Source: an uncultured Pelagibacteraceae bacterium
Lineage (GTDB): Bacteria; Pseudomonadota; Alphaproteobacteria; Pelagibacterales; Pelagibacteraceae
DNA length: 64,000 nt
Reading direction: 5' to 3'
Assembly (NCBI GenBank): GCA_902621345.1
Contig: CACNLV010000001.1
Location: 434,001 to 498,000, forward strand
Under the pieces are notes generated by a model, which was not told where the DNA came from, did no database searches, and saw nothing but the letters and a program-made list of their open reading frames with translations. Each line of letters begins with the position of its first letter. The stretch's first letter is position 1. Made by a program: the position numbers and the translations under genes. This document shows, piece by piece, positions 43,453 through 55,185 of the stretch.

Positions 43453-44057
43453 GTTTAAAAAGACCTGCTAAAGAACAACCTGAAAGCTTTGAATTTAATT
43501 CTTCATCTTTAGAAACTGCAAATAAAATTATTGCAAAATATCCAAAGGGCAAACAACAAAGTGCTGTAATGGCGTTACTTTATATCGCACAAAGACAAAA
43601 TAATAATTGGATACCTCTTGCTGCCATGAAATATATAGCAAAAATTTTAGATATGCCCTACATAAAAGTTTATGAGGTTGCAACATTTTACAGTATGTAT
43701 AATTTATCACCGGTTGGTAAGTATTTAGTTCAAGTATGCACAACAACCCCTTGTATGATAAGGGGAGCAAATAAATTAGTAGAGGCATGTAAAGAGAAGA
43801 TATCTGAAAATGAGTCTGAGTTTTCACCAGATAAAAACTGTTCTTGGATGGAAGTTGAGTGTTTAGGCGCTTGTGTTAATGCACCAATGATGCAAATTAA
43901 CGATGAGTATTACGAAGATTTAAATAAAGAAAAAACACTAGAGATTTTAGATAAGATTTTGAAAGGTGATACTCCGAAAGCTGGATCATATAGAGGAAGA
44001 GTGAACAATGAGCCAGAGAATAATAGAAAAACACTAATGGAATTTAAAAATGCTTAA
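43449..44057 (+). CDS. nuoE: NADH-quinone oxidoreductase subunit E
   Basis: A 202-residue thioredoxin-like subunit with the N1a [2Fe-2S] ligands: the Cys pair in [10 protein letters not shown] and the pair in [11 protein letters not shown]. The N-terminal helical half has [15 protein letters not shown]. It works with NuoF in NADH oxidation. The C-terminal about 25 residues are a polar extension. It overlaps nuoF by 8 nt. Confidence 0.97.
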   Translation: MSLKRPAKEQPESFEFNSSSLETANKIIAKYPKGKQQSAVMALLYIAQRQNNNWIPLAAMKYIAKILDMPYIKVYEVATFYSMYNLSPVGKYLVQVCTTTPCMIRGANKLVEACKEKISENESEFSPDKNCSWMEVECLGACVNAPMMQINDEYYEDLNKEKTLEILDKILKGDTPKAGSYRGRVNNEPENNRKTLMEFKNA

Positions 44058-45378
44058 GGATAAAGATAGAATTTTTCAAAACTTATATAATGATTTGGGT
44101 TCCGATATAATTTCTGCTCAAAAAAGAGGTGACTGGGTTAATACTAAAGAAATCATAAGCAAGGGAAGAGATTGGATTATTAATGAGGTTAAAGAGTCTC
44201 AACTTAGAGGAAGAGGTGGTGCAGGATTTCCAACAGGTTTAAAATGGTCTTTTGCACCGAAAGAGGTTGGATCAAGGCCACATTATTTAGTGATTAATGG
44301 TGATGAGTCAGAACCAGGAACTTGTAAGGATAGAGATATTTTAAGGTTTGAACCTCATAAATTGATTGAAGGTTGTTTGATTGCTTCCTATGCAGTTCAA
44401 GCACATGTTTGCTATATTTATATTAGAGGTGAATATTTCGTTGATGGACAAAAACTTCAAGCTGCTATTGATGATGCTTATGAAAAGAAATTAATTGGAA
44501 AAAATGCTTCTGGAACTGGATGGGATCTTGATATCTATATTCATTATGGCGCAGGAGCTTATATATGTGGTGAAGAAACTGCACTACTAGAAAGTATTGA
44601 AGGAAATAAAGGTCAGCCAAGATTGAAGCCACCTTTTCCTGCATTAGTAGGACTTTATGGTTGCCCCACAATAATTAACAATGTTGAAACTATAGCTGTA
44701 GTTCCTACAATACTTAGAAAAGGTGGAAAATGGTTTGCATCGTTAGGAAGAGAAAAAAACACAGGTACAAAAATCTTCTGTATTTCTGGAAATGTCAACT
44801 CCCCATGTAATGTTGAAGAAGAAATGAATATTCCTCTAAAAGAATTAATCGAAGTACATGCTGGAGGTGTAGTCGGCGGGTGGGATAACTTACAGGCTGT
44901 AATACCAGGTGGATCATCAATGCCACTTATACCAAAAGAAAAATGTGAAACTTTAACCATGGATTTTGACTCATTAGTAGCTGAAAAAAGTGGATTAGGG
45001 ACGGCAGGAGTGGTCGTGATAAATAAAGATCAAGATATTATTAAATGTATGGCCAGAATAGCAAGATTTTACAAACATGAGAGTTGTGGCCAGTGTACAC
45101 CATGTCGGGAGGGATCAGGCTGGATGTGGAGAATGCTAGAAAGAATGGCAAAGGGAGAGGCATCAAAGGATGAAATAGAGATGTTAGGAGATGTTACAAA
45201 ACAAATAGAAGGCCATACCATTTGTGCTTTTGGAGAAGGATCATCATGGCCAGTCCAAGGATTACTAAGACACTTTAAAGACGAAATTAAGAAGAGAAAT
45301 AAATTTGACCCTATTGTTAAAGAAAACAAAAATATACCTTATTTGGTTGATCAACATTTATTAGATAAAAATGCTTAA
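44050..45378 (+). CDS. nuoF: NADH-quinone oxidoreductase subunit F
   Basis: A 442-residue 51-kDa-type subunit binding NADH, FMN and cluster N3. [19 protein letters not shown] is the glycine-rich NADH/FMN loop, [19 protein letters not shown] the FMN region, and [15 protein letters not shown] plus a later [10 protein letters not shown] supply the four N3 Cys. Electrons enter complex I here. It overlaps nuoE and nuoG by 8 nt each. Confidence 0.98.
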   Translation: MLKDKDRIFQNLYNDLGSDIISAQKRGDWVNTKEIISKGRDWIINEVKESQLRGRGGAGFPTGLKWSFAPKEVGSRPHYLVINGDESEPGTCKDRDILRFEPHKLIEGCLIASYAVQAHVCYIYIRGEYFVDGQKLQAAIDDAYEKKLIGKNASGTGWDLDIYIHYGAGAYICGEETALLESIEGNKGQPRLKPPFPALVGLYGCPTIINNVETIAVVPTILRKGGKWFASLGREKNTGTKIFCISGNVNSPCNVEEEMNIPLKELIEVHAGGVVGGWDNLQAVIPGGSSMPLIPKEKCETLTMDFDSLVAEKSGLGTAGVVVINKDQDIIKCMARIARFYKHESCGQCTPCREGSGWMWRMLERMAKGEASKDEIEMLGDVTKQIEGHTICAFGEGSSWPVQGLLRHFKDEIKKRNKFDPIVKENKNIPYLVDQHLLDKNA

Positions 45379-47404
45379 ATTAAAAGTAAATGATATTGAA
45401 GTTGAGGTTGAGGAGGGTTTAACTGTTCTTCAAGCATGCGAAAAAGCTGGGGCTGAAATTCCGAGATTTTGTTATCATGAAAAACTATCGATAGCTGGTA
45501 ATTGTAGAATGTGTTTAGTTGAAATGGAAAAATCACCCAAACCTGTTGCCTCATGTGCAATGCCAGCAGCTGATGGAATGGTGATAAGAACAAATACACC
45601 AAAAATAGAAAAATCTAGAAAAGGTGTAATGGAATTTTTATTAGCAAATCACCCATTAGATTGTCCTGTTTGTGACCAAGGTGGAGAATGTGACCTTCAA
45701 GATCAATCAATGTTTTATGGTATTGATAAGTCGAGATTTAAGGAAAATAAAAGAGCAGTCCCAGATAAGAACATGGGCCCATTAATCAAGACTCAAATGA
45801 CAAGATGCATTCATTGCACAAGATGTGTGAGATTTGCAACAGAGATAGCAGGTGTTCCAGAACTAGGTGCTATTGGAAGAGGGGAAGATATGCAGATAAC
45901 TACATATTTAGAACAGTCTGTTCAGTCAGAGTTATCGGGAAATGTTATAGATCTTTGTCCAGTTGGGGCGCTGACATCTAAACCATACGTTTTTGAAGCA
46001 AGACCTTGGGAACTTAAAAAAACTGAAACTATAGATGTGATGGATGCTGTTGGATCCAATATAAGAGTTGATACATATGATTGGGAGGTAAAAAGAGTAT
46101 TACCAATAATAAATGAGGATATAAATGAGGAATGGATCTCAGATAAAACAAGATATGCCTGTGATGGATTATTAAACCAACGATTAGATACACCATATAT
46201 AAAATACAATAATAAGTTCGAAAAAGCTTCTTGGGAAGAAGTTTATAAAATTATTAAATCAAAAATTGAAAATACAGATAATAAAAAGATTTGTGGTTTT
46301 GTTGGAGATCTTTGTAACATGGAAGCAAGTTTTATATTTAAAGAATTTTTGGAAAGAACGATAAATACAAAAAATTATGAGTCTCGATCCATCAAAACTT
46401 TTATTGATAGTTCAAAAAGAGAAAATTACATATTTAACTCAAAAATTAATGGAATTGAGGAAGCAGATTTAATCCTAATGATTGGGACTAATCCGAGATA
46501 TGAAGCAACAATGATAAATGCAAGAATTAGAAAAGCATTTTTAAATAATGATACAAAAATTATCTCTTTGAATAATGTTGGAGATCTCACTTACCCATAT
46601 GAAAGTTTAGATGGAAATACAGAAACTTTAAAAGATATTTTTGATAACAATAATGAAATTTCGAAAAAGATAATTAATTCAAAAAAACCTTTAATTATAA
46701 TTGGTGAGTCTTTTTTAAGAATTAGATCTGCCGAATACTTATTTAACTCGCTTAAAGATTTTATAAAAAAGAATGAAAAAATTTCAAGTGAATGGAATCC
46801 ACTTAATGTATTATCAGTAGATGCTGGAACTGTTGGTAATTTGGATTTAGATATAATTGATAAGAATAATGAATTACTTGATGAAGTGAAAGAAAACAAA
46901 TTTGAAATCATTTATCTGCTCGGACAGGACAACCTAGATTTTAAGAAAAAAGATGAATTTATTATTTATCAAGGTAGCCATGGTGACAGAGGTGCAGAGA
47001 TTGCAGATATTATTTTACCTGGTGCTGCCTACACAGAGCAATCAGGACATTACACAAACTTAGAGGGAAAAATTCAAAAAGCCTACAAGGCATCATATCC
47101 GCCTGGTGATGCAAAAGAAGATTGGCAAATAATAAATGATCTTGCGGAAGTAATGAATAATAGAAAACTTTTTAATGATAAAGAGGAGCTTGAAAGTAGT
47201 ATGTTTAATTATTTAAAAATAAAACAAGAGCAAAAAAATTCTGAATTTATTGAAAAGATTGAACAAAAAACTTTTGAAAACGAAAAAATAAAAGTTGAAT
47301 TTAAAGATTACTATTTTTCTAATGTAGTTGCCCGAGCATCAAAAACAATGTTTGAATGTAATAATTCAAAGTTAGTTTTAAAAAAAACAGGGACAGAGGG
47401 ATAA
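45371..47404 (+). CDS. nuoG: NADH-quinone oxidoreductase subunit G
   Basis: A 677-residue 75-kDa-type subunit. The N-terminal [2Fe-2S] domain has [20 protein letters not shown], the [20 protein letters not shown] segment supplies cluster ligands including the His, and [19 protein letters not shown] binds another [4Fe-4S]. A catalytically inactive molybdopterin-like domain fills the C-terminus ([20 protein letters not shown]). This matches the mitochondrial-like length, without the extra N7 cluster. Confidence 0.97.
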   Translation: MLKLKVNDIEVEVEEGLTVLQACEKAGAEIPRFCYHEKLSIAGNCRMCLVEMEKSPKPVASCAMPAADGMVIRTNTPKIEKSRKGVMEFLLANHPLDCPVCDQGGECDLQDQSMFYGIDKSRFKENKRAVPDKNMGPLIKTQMTRCIHCTRCVRFATEIAGVPELGAIGRGEDMQITTYLEQSVQSELSGNVIDLCPVGALTSKPYVFEARPWELKKTETIDVMDAVGSNIRVDTYDWEVKRVLPIINEDINEEWISDKTRYACDGLLNQRLDTPYIKYNNKFEKASWEEVYKIIKSKIENTDNKKICGFVGDLCNMEASFIFKEFLERTINTKNYESRSIKTFIDSSKRENYIFNSKINGIEEADLILMIGTNPRYEATMINARIRKAFLNNDTKIISLNNVGDLTYPYESLDGNTETLKDIFDNNNEISKKIINSKKPLIIIGESFLRIRSAEYLFNSLKDFIKKNEKISSEWNPLNVLSVDAGTVGNLDLDIIDKNNELLDEVKENKFEIIYLLGQDNLDFKKKDEFIIYQGSHGDRGAEIADIILPGAAYTEQSGHYTNLEGKIQKAYKASYPPGDAKEDWQIINDLAEVMNNRKLFNDKEELESSMFNYLKIKQEQKNSEFIEKIEQKTFENEKIKVEFKDYYFSNVVARASKTMFECNNSKLVLKKTGTEG

Positions 47405-47407
47405 TAA

Positions 47408-48406
47408 ATGGAATATTTAGATTTAATTTTTCAGGAAACATATAAGATTTTATTTTTACTGGTGCCAGTTTTAGTATCTGTCGCGATGATTGTTTGGTTA
47501 GATAGAAGGGTTTGGGCTTTTGTCCAAAAAAGACAAGGTCCAAATGTAGTGGGTCCATTTGGCTTACTGCAATCTTTAGCTGATGCGCTTAAATATATTT
47601 TTAAGGAAATAATTATACCTGCTAGCTCAAATAAAATAATTTTCATTTTAGCACCAATTATTACAATGACACTTGCTTTGATAGCTTGGGCTGTGATTCC
47701 TTTTGGTGTTGATCAGGTTCTAGCTGATATTAACGTAGGAATTTTGTATATATTCGCTGTTTCGTCATTAGGTGTCTATGGAATAATAATGGGTGGATGG
47801 GCGTCAAATTCTAAATACCCATTTTTAGGTTCAATAAGATCAGCAGCACAAATGGTTTCTTACGAGGTATCAATAGGTATAATAATTATAAATGTCTTAT
47901 TGTGTGTAGGCTCATTAAATTTAAGTGACATAGTACTTGCTCAGAAGGACATGTGGTTTGTTATTCCATTGTTCCCAATGTTTGTAATTTTTTTTATTTC
48001 AGCATTAGCTGAAACAAACAGACCACCTTTTGATTTACCTGAAGCAGAGGCAGAATTAGTTGCAGGATATCAAACGGAGTATTCTGGAATGATGTACGCA
48101 ATGTTTTGGTTAGGAGAGTACGCAAATATTCTATTAATGTGTGCTTTAGGATCAATCTTATTTTTAGGAGGGTGGCTGTCTCCGATTGAGCTCTATCCAT
48201 TTAACTTAATTCCAGGAGCTCTTTGGCTAATTTTTAAGATATTATTTTTATTTATACTTTTTGCGTTGGTAAAAGCTATTGTACCAAGATATAGATATGA
48301 TCAGCTTATGAGACTAGGTTGGAAAATATTTTTACCATTGTCTTTAACTTATGTTGTTCTAACTGCTAGTTATCTTTTTTATTTTAATCTTTTACCCACT
48401 AATTAA
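47408..48406 (+). CDS. nuoH: NADH-quinone oxidoreductase subunit H
   Basis: A 332-residue membrane subunit with about eight helices that joins the peripheral arm and quinone tunnel. [23 protein letters not shown] sequence [18 protein letters not shown] and the loop [20 protein letters not shown], plus [15 protein letters not shown], are hallmark conserved blocks with acidic residues linked to proton coupling. It starts 3 nt after nuoG. Confidence 0.98.
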   Translation: MEYLDLIFQETYKILFLLVPVLVSVAMIVWLDRRVWAFVQKRQGPNVVGPFGLLQSLADALKYIFKEIIIPASSNKIIFILAPIITMTLALIAWAVIPFGVDQVLADINVGILYIFAVSSLGVYGIIMGGWASNSKYPFLGSIRSAAQMVSYEVSIGIIIINVLLCVGSLNLSDIVLAQKDMWFVIPLFPMFVIFFISALAETNRPPFDLPEAEAELVAGYQTEYSGMMYAMFWLGEYANILLMCALGSILFLGGWLSPIELYPFNLIPGALWLIFKILFLFILFALVKAIVPRYRYDQLMRLGWKIFLPLSLTYVVLTASYLFYFNLLPTN

Positions 48407-48892
48407 ATGAAAATTTCTAGATTTTTAAAAACGATATTTATGACAGATTTTATTGGAGGGCTTTTTATTGCTACAAAAGAATTATTTAAATCAAAAAAAA
48501 CAATAAATTATCCATTTGAAAAAGGCAAAATAAGTCCAAGATTTAGAGGCGAACATGCTTTAAGAAGATATCCGAATGGTGAAGAAAGATGTATTGCATG
48601 TAAATTATGTGAGGCTGTTTGTCCTGCTCAAGCAATTACTATTGAGTCTTCTCAAAGATCAGATGGAAGTAGAAAAACAACTCGTTATGACATCGACATG
48701 ATGAAATGTATTTATTGTGGTTTATGTGAAGAGTCTTGCCCTGTAGACGCAATAGTTCAAGGACCAAATTTTGAATTCTCCACAGAAACTCGTGAAGAGC
48801 TTTATTATACTAAAGAAAAACTTCTTGATAATGGAGACAGATGGGAAAATATTTTGGCAGCTAACATTAAGTCAGATAATCCTTACAGATAA
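48407..48892 (+). CDS. nuoI: NADH-quinone oxidoreductase subunit I
   Basis: A 161-residue peripheral subunit with two ferredoxin motifs: [16 protein letters not shown] and [16 protein letters not shown], binding clusters N6a and N6b. The preceding [16 protein letters not shown] is a typical NuoI N-terminus. It abuts nuoH directly and precedes nuoJ by 3 nt. Confidence 0.98.
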   Translation: MKISRFLKTIFMTDFIGGLFIATKELFKSKKTINYPFEKGKISPRFRGEHALRRYPNGEERCIACKLCEAVCPAQAITIESSQRSDGSRKTTRYDIDMMKCIYCGLCEESCPVDAIVQGPNFEFSTETREELYYTKEKLLDNGDRWENILAANIKSDNPYR

Positions 48893-48895
48893 TTT

Positions 48896-49528
48896 ATGAT
48901 TGCGCATGCAATATTTTTTTACGTATTCTCTATAATTGCAGTGGTCTCAGCGGTCATGGTCACAGTATCAAAAAATACTGTCCATTCTGTTTTTTTTTTA
49001 ATTTTAGATTTTATAAGTATATCCTGTCTTTTTATCATGATTGGTGCTGAATTTTTAGGAATGATAATGCTAATTGTTTATGTAGGGGCTGTGGCAGTAT
49101 TGTTTTTATTTGTTGTAATGATGCTAAATGTTGCTCAACAAAAAAATCAATGGTTTATATCTAAAGAAAACTCCAATCACATACCAATTGGATTATTAAT
49201 AAGTGTTATAATCTTTTTTGAACTTATAATTGTTATAGGTGGATGGAAATACAAACCCGACTTATTTGACGAAGGTAATCTATTAATAGTAAACGATATT
49301 AGTAATACTCATTCATTAGGAATGGTTTTATATACAGACTATATTCACATCTTTCAAATTAGTGGGATGATACTTCTAATAGCAATGATAGGAGCTATTG
49401 TTCTTACTTTCAGACAAAGAGAGGGTGTTAAAAAACAAAGTTATTTGAAACAAATTTCTAGAGAAAGAGCTGAGGGTGTAGAGGTTGTAGAGGTTGCTTC
49501 TAATAGAGGAGTTAAATTAGATGATTGA
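48896..49528 (+). CDS. nuoJ: NADH-quinone oxidoreductase subunit J
   Basis: A 210-residue membrane subunit (ND6 type) with five helices. The conserved helix 3 block [21 protein letters not shown], cited as [15 protein letters not shown] plus AVLFLF, includes the pi-bulge region. The C-terminal tail is long and charged ([19 protein letters not shown]). It overlaps nuoK by 8 nt. Confidence 0.96.
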   Translation: MIAHAIFFYVFSIIAVVSAVMVTVSKNTVHSVFFLILDFISISCLFIMIGAEFLGMIMLIVYVGAVAVLFLFVVMMLNVAQQKNQWFISKENSNHIPIGLLISVIIFFELIIVIGGWKYKPDLFDEGNLLIVNDISNTHSLGMVLYTDYIHIFQISGMILLIAMIGAIVLTFRQREGVKKQSYLKQISRERAEGVEVVEVASNRGVKLDD

Positions 49529-49832
49529 TATTGGCTTAGGAAATTACTTAACATTGGGTGCAGTTATTTTTAGTATTGGAATAATTGGAATTTTTTTGAA
49601 TAGAAAAAATATTATTGTAATACTTATGAGTATAGAACTCATATTATTAGCTGTTAATATAAACCTAGTTTCGTTCTCAATGTATTTGGGTGATTTGACT
49701 GGACAAGTATTTACTTTATTTATATTAACTGTTGCTGCTGCTGAAGCAGCAATCGGCCTTGCAATCATCGTTGTTTATTACAGAAATTCAGGAACAATTC
49801 GTGTTGAGGAAATAGATAAATTAAAAGGGTAA
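49521..49832 (+). CDS. nuoK: NADH-quinone oxidoreductase subunit K
   Basis: A 103-residue ND4L-type membrane subunit with three helices. Helix 2 has the conserved Glu in [20 protein letters not shown], and helix 3 the second acidic site in [20 protein letters not shown]. Both are part of the proton path. Standard length. It overlaps nuoJ by 8 nt and is 1 nt before nuoL. Confidence 0.97.
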   Translation: MIDIGLGNYLTLGAVIFSIGIIGIFLNRKNIIVILMSIELILLAVNINLVSFSMYLGDLTGQVFTLFILTVAAAEAAIGLAIIVVYYRNSGTIRVEEIDKLKG

Positions 49833-49833
49833 A

Positions 49834-51747
49834 ATGGAAATTTCAATAATAGCTTTACCTTTGATAGCCTCAATAATATCTGGATTTTTTGGAAAATTTA
49901 TCGGTGATCGAAATTCTGAAATAATTACAAGTTTATTGGTATCGATATCGGCTATTTTATCAGCTCTAGTTTTATACGAGGTAATAGTCAATCAATATCA
50001 AGATAATATCATAATAGCTACATGGATAAGCTCAGGATCATTAAATGTTAATTGGTCGATGAAGATTGATGCGTTATCAGCTGTAATGTTGGTTGTAGTA
50101 ACATCTGTTTCTGCGCTTGTTCATATTTATTCAATTGGTTATATGTCTCATGATCCTCACAAGCCAAGGTTCATGGCTTATTTATCATTATTTACTTTTG
50201 CGATGTTAATGTTGGTAACTTCAGATAATTTCATTCAATTATTTTTTGGTTGGGAGGGAGTTGGTCTATGTTCTTATTTCTTAATAGGTTTTTGGTTTAA
50301 AAAAGAGTCTGCAAATAAAGCAGCAATTAAAGCATTTGTTGTTAATAGAGTTGGAGATTTCGGATTTGCTCTAGGTATTTTTTTAATATTTTATTTATTC
50401 GGAACAGTAAATTATTCTGAGGTTTTTCAGCAAATTCCAAACATTACAGAAAAAAATCTAGTTTTTTTAGGTATCGAAATTAATGCGATAGATTTGATTT
50501 GCTTACTTTTATTTATTGGCGCCATGGGCAAATCAGCTCAAATTCTACTTCATACTTGGTTACCTGATGCCATGGAGGGTCCAACACCTGTGTCAGCCTT
50601 AATTCATGCGGCAACTATGGTTACAGCAGGTGTTTTTCTTGTTGTTAGATGTTCGCCAATTTACGAATATTCTGAATTTGTATTAAATATAATTACTGTA
50701 ATTGGTATGAGCACAGCTTTTTTTGCTGCAACTGTTGCTTTGGTTCAAAATGATATAAAAAAGATAATAGCCTATTCTACATGTAGTCAATTAGGTTATA
50801 TGTTTTTTGCTACTGGAGTGGGTGCTTATAACGTAGCAATGTTTCATTTATTTACTCATGCTTTCTTTAAAGCTTTATTATTTTTGGGATCTGGTTCAGT
50901 CATCCATGCATTTAAAGATGAGCAAAATATAAATAATATGGGAGGAGTATGGAAAAAATTACCTTACACTTATTCATTAATGATTATTGGAACGCTGGCA
51001 TTAACTGGCTTTCCTTTGCTATCAGGTTTTTATTCTAAAGATGCAATAATAGAATTCGCATATCTAAGAGGTAATACCACAGGCTATTATGCTGCTGGAA
51101 TTGGGATTTTTACAGCATTTTTAACTTCCATTTATTCTTGGAGGTTAATATTTAAAACTTTTCACGGTAATTATAATAATAAAGAGATTAAAATTGAGGA
51201 TACTCATGAGTCTCCTATAGTTATGTTAATACCTCTAGTCCTACTTTCTTTGGGTGCGATATTTGCAGGATTTATTTTTAAGGATTTGTTTATTGGTAAT
51301 TATGGTTTGAACAATTTTTGGAAAGACTCAATATTTTTTCTAAAACCATTAAGTACTGAACACCCACCATTATGGTTTTTATTATTAACCCCAATACTAG
51401 TAATTTTATCTATACCAACAGCATATTATCTATTTGTTAAAAATAAAAATTTACCAGAACAAATTGTAAAAAATAACAAACCCTTGTACCTATTTTTATT
51501 AAATAAGTGGTATTTTGATGAATTATACGATGCACTATTTGTAAAACCATCGAAAAAATTTGGATTATTTTTATGGAAGTTTTTTGATTTAAAGATAATT
51601 GATGGTTTTGGGCCTGATGGTATCTCCGCTATTATCAAAAAATTTTCAGTTAAAGCAAATAAATTTCAAAGTGGATTTATTTATCAATACGCGTTTGTTA
51701 TGCTTCTTGGATTTTCTGCTTTATTAACTTTTCTAATTGTTAAATAA
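49834..51747 (+). CDS. nuoL: NADH-quinone oxidoreductase subunit L
   Basis: A 637-residue antiporter-like subunit with about 15-16 helices and the long lateral C-terminal helix. LFFGWEGVGLCSYFLIGFWF contains the key Glu, LPDAMEGPTPVSALIHAATM the Pro-rich channel loop, and HLFTHAFFKALLFLGSGSV the broken-helix Lys. It pumps protons at the distal end of the membrane arm. It overlaps nuoM by one base. Confidence 0.98.
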   Translation: MEISIIALPLIASIISGFFGKFIGDRNSEIITSLLVSISAILSALVLYEVIVNQYQDNIIIATWISSGSLNVNWSMKIDALSAVMLVVVTSVSALVHIYSIGYMSHDPHKPRFMAYLSLFTFAMLMLVTSDNFIQLFFGWEGVGLCSYFLIGFWFKKESANKAAIKAFVVNRVGDFGFALGIFLIFYLFGTVNYSEVFQQIPNITEKNLVFLGIEINAIDLICLLLFIGAMGKSAQILLHTWLPDAMEGPTPVSALIHAATMVTAGVFLVVRCSPIYEYSEFVLNIITVIGMSTAFFAATVALVQNDIKKIIAYSTCSQLGYMFFATGVGAYNVAMFHLFTHAFFKALLFLGSGSVIHAFKDEQNINNMGGVWKKLPYTYSLMIIGTLALTGFPLLSGFYSKDAIIEFAYLRGNTTGYYAAGIGIFTAFLTSIYSWRLIFKTFHGNYNNKEIKIEDTHESPIVMLIPLVLLSLGAIFAGFIFKDLFIGNYGLNNFWKDSIFFLKPLSTEHPPLWFLLLTPILVILSIPTAYYLFVKNKNLPEQIVKNNKPLYLFLLNKWYFDELYDALFVKPSKKFGLFLWKFFDLKIIDGFGPDGISAIIKKFSVKANKFQSGFIYQYAFVMLLGFSALLTFLIVK

Positions 51748-53231
51748 TGAACTTTCCTATTCTTTCTTCATTAATTTTATTACCGTCAGTAGGTGCTTTT
51801 TTCTTATTTTTTACAAGAAGTAACAAGCAAAATAATTTTACTGTGAAATACGTCGCATTGTTTACTTCTTTTGTAAATTTTCTTTTATCAATCTACTTGT
51901 GGATACTTTTCGATCATACGACCTCAGAGTTTCAATTTGTAGAACAAAGAACTTGGATTGATGATTTTATAAATTATAAAGTGGGTGTTGACGGAATTTC
52001 AATTTTATTTATTTTACTGACAACATTTATTACTCCACTTTGTATCTTGTCAGTAAATAATTCCATCAAAGAAAGATTAAGTGAATTTTTAATTGCAGTA
52101 TTAATTATGGAGTCTTTCATGATTGGAGTATTTTGTTCTTTAGATCTTGTAATTTTTTACTTATTTTTTGAGGCAGGTCTGATACCAATGTTTTTAATTA
52201 TTGGAATATGGGGAGGGGCTAGAAGAGTTTATTCTGCATTTAAATTTTTTCTTTACACTTTACTTGGGTCAGTATTAATGTTGGTTGCTATAATTACTAT
52301 ATATTGGTTAACCGGGACAACAGATGTAATTGAACTTTATAGTTTAGGCATCGAGGCTAAATATCAAAATTTGTTGTGGCTTGCTTTTTTTAGTTCTTTT
52401 GCAGTCAAAACTCCAATGTGGCCAGTCCACACTTGGTTACCAGATGCTCATGTTGAAGCTCCCACAGCAGGATCAGTTTTATTAGCTGCAATTTTATTAA
52501 AAATGGCAGGTTATGGATTTATAAGATTTTCATTAGGACTATTTCCTATTGCATCAGAAGTTTTTACCCCACTAATTTATACATTGAGCGTTATCGCAAT
52601 TATTTTCACGTCTTTTATCGCTTTAATGCAAGAAGATATAAAAAAACTAATTGCATACTCATCTGTTGCTCACATGGGATATGTTACTTTAGGTATTTTT
52701 ACCATCCAACAACAGGGTATTGAGGGAAGTATAATTCAAATGATAAGTCATGGATTAGTTTCTGCTGCACTATTTTTGTGTGTTGGTGTTATTTACGATC
52801 GGATGCATTCAAGACTTATTGATACTTATGGTGGAATTGTAAGTATCATTCCAAAGTATTCTGTCTTATTCATGTTATTTACTTTGGCAGCTCTAGGTCT
52901 TCCTGGCACTAGTGGGTTTGTAGGTGAATTTTTAATATTGATGGGAGCTTTTAAAGATAACTTTTTAGTTGCTGTTATTGCTAGCATTGGGGTAATTATT
53001 GGCGCAGCTTATATGCTTTGGTTATACAAAAGAGTGATATTTGGAAAATTAATTAATAATGACTTAAAAAAAATGATAGATTTGAATAGATCGGAGTCAA
53101 TTATATTAACTTCTTTGGCTATACCAACTTTGTTTTTTGGTTTTTATCCAGATCCTTTGATTAACACAATAGAGGTATCTATTTCAGATTTGATAGAAAC
53201 ATACAACTTTAGATTAGCGAGCAAGATATAA
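51747..53231 (+). CDS. nuoM: NADH-quinone oxidoreductase subunit M
   Basis: A 494-residue antiporter-like subunit with about 14 helices. FYLFFEAGLIPMFLIIGIWG carries the channel Glu, TWLPDAHVEAPTAGSVLLAA the conserved loop, and AYSSVAHMGYVTLGIF the later channel region. It overlaps nuoL and nuoN by one base each. Confidence 0.98.
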   Translation: MNFPILSSLILLPSVGAFFLFFTRSNKQNNFTVKYVALFTSFVNFLLSIYLWILFDHTTSEFQFVEQRTWIDDFINYKVGVDGISILFILLTTFITPLCILSVNNSIKERLSEFLIAVLIMESFMIGVFCSLDLVIFYLFFEAGLIPMFLIIGIWGGARRVYSAFKFFLYTLLGSVLMLVAIITIYWLTGTTDVIELYSLGIEAKYQNLLWLAFFSSFAVKTPMWPVHTWLPDAHVEAPTAGSVLLAAILLKMAGYGFIRFSLGLFPIASEVFTPLIYTLSVIAIIFTSFIALMQEDIKKLIAYSSVAHMGYVTLGIFTIQQQGIEGSIIQMISHGLVSAALFLCVGVIYDRMHSRLIDTYGGIVSIIPKYSVLFMLFTLAALGLPGTSGFVGEFLILMGAFKDNFLVAVIASIGVIIGAAYMLWLYKRVIFGKLINNDLKKMIDLNRSESIILTSLAIPTLFFGFYPDPLINTIEVSISDLIETYNFRLASKI

Positions 53232-54649
53232 TGACAAACCTGCAATTAGTTTTTCCAGAGATTTTTTTATCCTTATCAATAATGTTTCTACTTATATTAG
53301 GTGTTTTTAAAAAAAATAGCTCAAAAATAATCCAAAATCTTTCTTTAGCTGTTTTACTTATCACTGCCGTCATAACATTTAATGAAACAATTGGTATCAA
53401 TGAAGTAAAATTATTTAATGATAGTATTATTATAGATTATTTATCATCATTGATGAAAATTGTTACACTGTTGGCAACTTTTTTAGTTTTAATCATTTCG
53501 TCAAACTATTTAAGAACTTTTAAAATTTTTAAGATTGAATATCCAATACTAATACTAAGTTCTGTTTTGGGAATGATGATTATGATTAATTCTAATGATT
53601 TGATTGTATTTTATATGGGTCTCGAGCTTCAATCTTTAGCATTATATGTTTTGGCCACTTTTAATAGAGATCAAATAAAATCTTCAGAAGCTGGATTAAA
53701 ATATTTTGTGCTAAGCGCCTTATCTTCCGGATTACTTTTGTATGGATGTTCACTAATATATGGTTTTACTGGATCAACCAATTTCAATGTGATTGCAAAT
53801 CAACTAGGTTCTAGTGAATATGCTATTACCTTTGGAATTGTTTTCATCTTAGTTGGGTTAGCGTTTAAAATCTCGGCTGTACCGTTTCATATGTGGGCCC
53901 CAGATGTTTATGAGGGCTCACCAACTTCTGTAACTTTGTTTTTCACAATGGTACCAAAAGTTGCAGCTTTAACTGTATTTATTAGATTTTTATATGTACC
54001 TTTTTTAAATTTAATTGATCAGTGGCAAATGATATTGATATTTCTCTCTATTGCTTCAATGCTTTTTGGAGCAATTGCTGCAATAGGTCAAACCAATTTA
54101 AAAAGACTAGTAGCTTACAGTTCTATAGGACACGTGGGTTATGCTTTAGCAGGTGTTGCAACGGGCACAAATGAAGGAATGCAAAGTTCAGTAATATATA
54201 TAATTATTTATATAATAATGAATTTAGGATTATTTTCTTGTTTGCTAATGATGAAAAGAGAAAATCAATACTACGAAAAAATAGAGGATTTATCGGGATT
54301 ATCTAAAAATCATCCGATGTTAGCTTTATCACTGATGATAATATTGTTTTCATTGGCAGGCATACCACCTTTAGCTGGATTTTTTGCTAAATTTTATGTT
54401 TTCAAATCAGTGATAGAACAATCAATGTATTTTTTAGCAATCGTTGGTTTATTATCAACAGTAGTTGCCGCTTTTTATTACTTAAGATTAATTAAAATTA
54501 TGTATTTTGATAAAGAAAAAGAAAAATATGACACGGATCATGGATTGTGGTTAAAATTTTCATTAACATTCTCAACATTATTAATTTTAGTTTACTTCAT
54601 ATTCCCAAGCCAACTTATTGAGGTAGTTTCTAGAATTAATATAATTTGA
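53231..54649 (+). CDS. nuoN: NADH-quinone oxidoreductase subunit N
   Basis: A 472-residue antiporter-like subunit, the last of the complex I operon. VFYMGLELQSLALYVLATFN holds the channel Glu, PFHMWAPDVYEGSPTSVTLF the conserved loop, and AYSSIGHVGYALAGVATG the third block. It ends where birA begins, sharing one base. Confidence 0.98.
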   Translation: MTNLQLVFPEIFLSLSIMFLLILGVFKKNSSKIIQNLSLAVLLITAVITFNETIGINEVKLFNDSIIIDYLSSLMKIVTLLATFLVLIISSNYLRTFKIFKIEYPILILSSVLGMMIMINSNDLIVFYMGLELQSLALYVLATFNRDQIKSSEAGLKYFVLSALSSGLLLYGCSLIYGFTGSTNFNVIANQLGSSEYAITFGIVFILVGLAFKISAVPFHMWAPDVYEGSPTSVTLFFTMVPKVAALTVFIRFLYVPFLNLIDQWQMILIFLSIASMLFGAIAAIGQTNLKRLVAYSSIGHVGYALAGVATGTNEGMQSSVIYIIIYIIMNLGLFSCLLMMKRENQYYEKIEDLSGLSKNHPMLALSLMIILFSLAGIPPLAGFFAKFYVFKSVIEQSMYFLAIVGLLSTVVAAFYYLRLIKIMYFDKEKEKYDTDHGLWLKFSLTFSTLLILVYFIFPSQLIEVVSRINII

Positions 54650-55185
54650 TGAAGTTTAAAGTTTTTAGATATAAAAAAGTTAAGAGTACAAACAACACAG
54701 CAATAAGAATAATAAAAGAAACAAATCATAATTTTGGAATGATAATATCCGAAACACAAACTAGTGGTAAAGGTCAGTATGGGAGAAAATGGATTTCTTA
54801 TAAAGGAAATATTTTAATATCTTTTTTTTATAAACTAAAAAAAATAAATTTATCAATGAAACAACTATCAAGAAAAAATTGTCTTTTAGTTAAAGATGTA
54901 ATTTCAAAATTTTATAAGCGCAAAATAGTTTATAAATCACCAAATGATTTATTGATTAATAAAAAAAAGATTTGTGGTATTTTGCAAGAAAAAATTAATA
55001 AATCAGGGAATGATTATCTAATTGTTGGTATTGGATTTAATTTGATTAAAAGTCCTATAATACCCAATTATCCTACAACTAATTTATTTGAAATTACTAA
55101 AAAAAAAATAAAAACTATAACGTTTATGAATCAATTAAAAATATCCTTTGGTAAGTTTTTGTCACAATATTACACAACTAAATAG
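54649..55185 (+). CDS. birA: Biotin--[acetyl-CoA carboxylase] ligase, short form
   Basis: A 178-residue catalytic-domain-only biotin protein ligase, lacking the DNA-binding HTH of E. coli BirA. The biotinyl-AMP loop TSGKGQYGRKWISYKGN, cited from Thr to Asn, the KSPNDLLINKKKICGILQE block (normally KWPND; here Ser for Trp) and DYLIVGIGFNL are present. The C-terminal SH3-like domain seems missing, giving a small enzyme. ATG at 54649 overlaps the nuoN stop; a TTG at 54646 is possible but unneeded. Confidence 0.85.
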   Translation: MKFKVFRYKKVKSTNNTAIRIIKETNHNFGMIISETQTSGKGQYGRKWISYKGNILISFFYKLKKINLSMKQLSRKNCLLVKDVISKFYKRKIVYKSPNDLLINKKKICGILQEKINKSGNDYLIVGIGFNLIKSPIIPNYPTTNLFEITKKKIKTITFMNQLKISFGKFLSQYYTTK

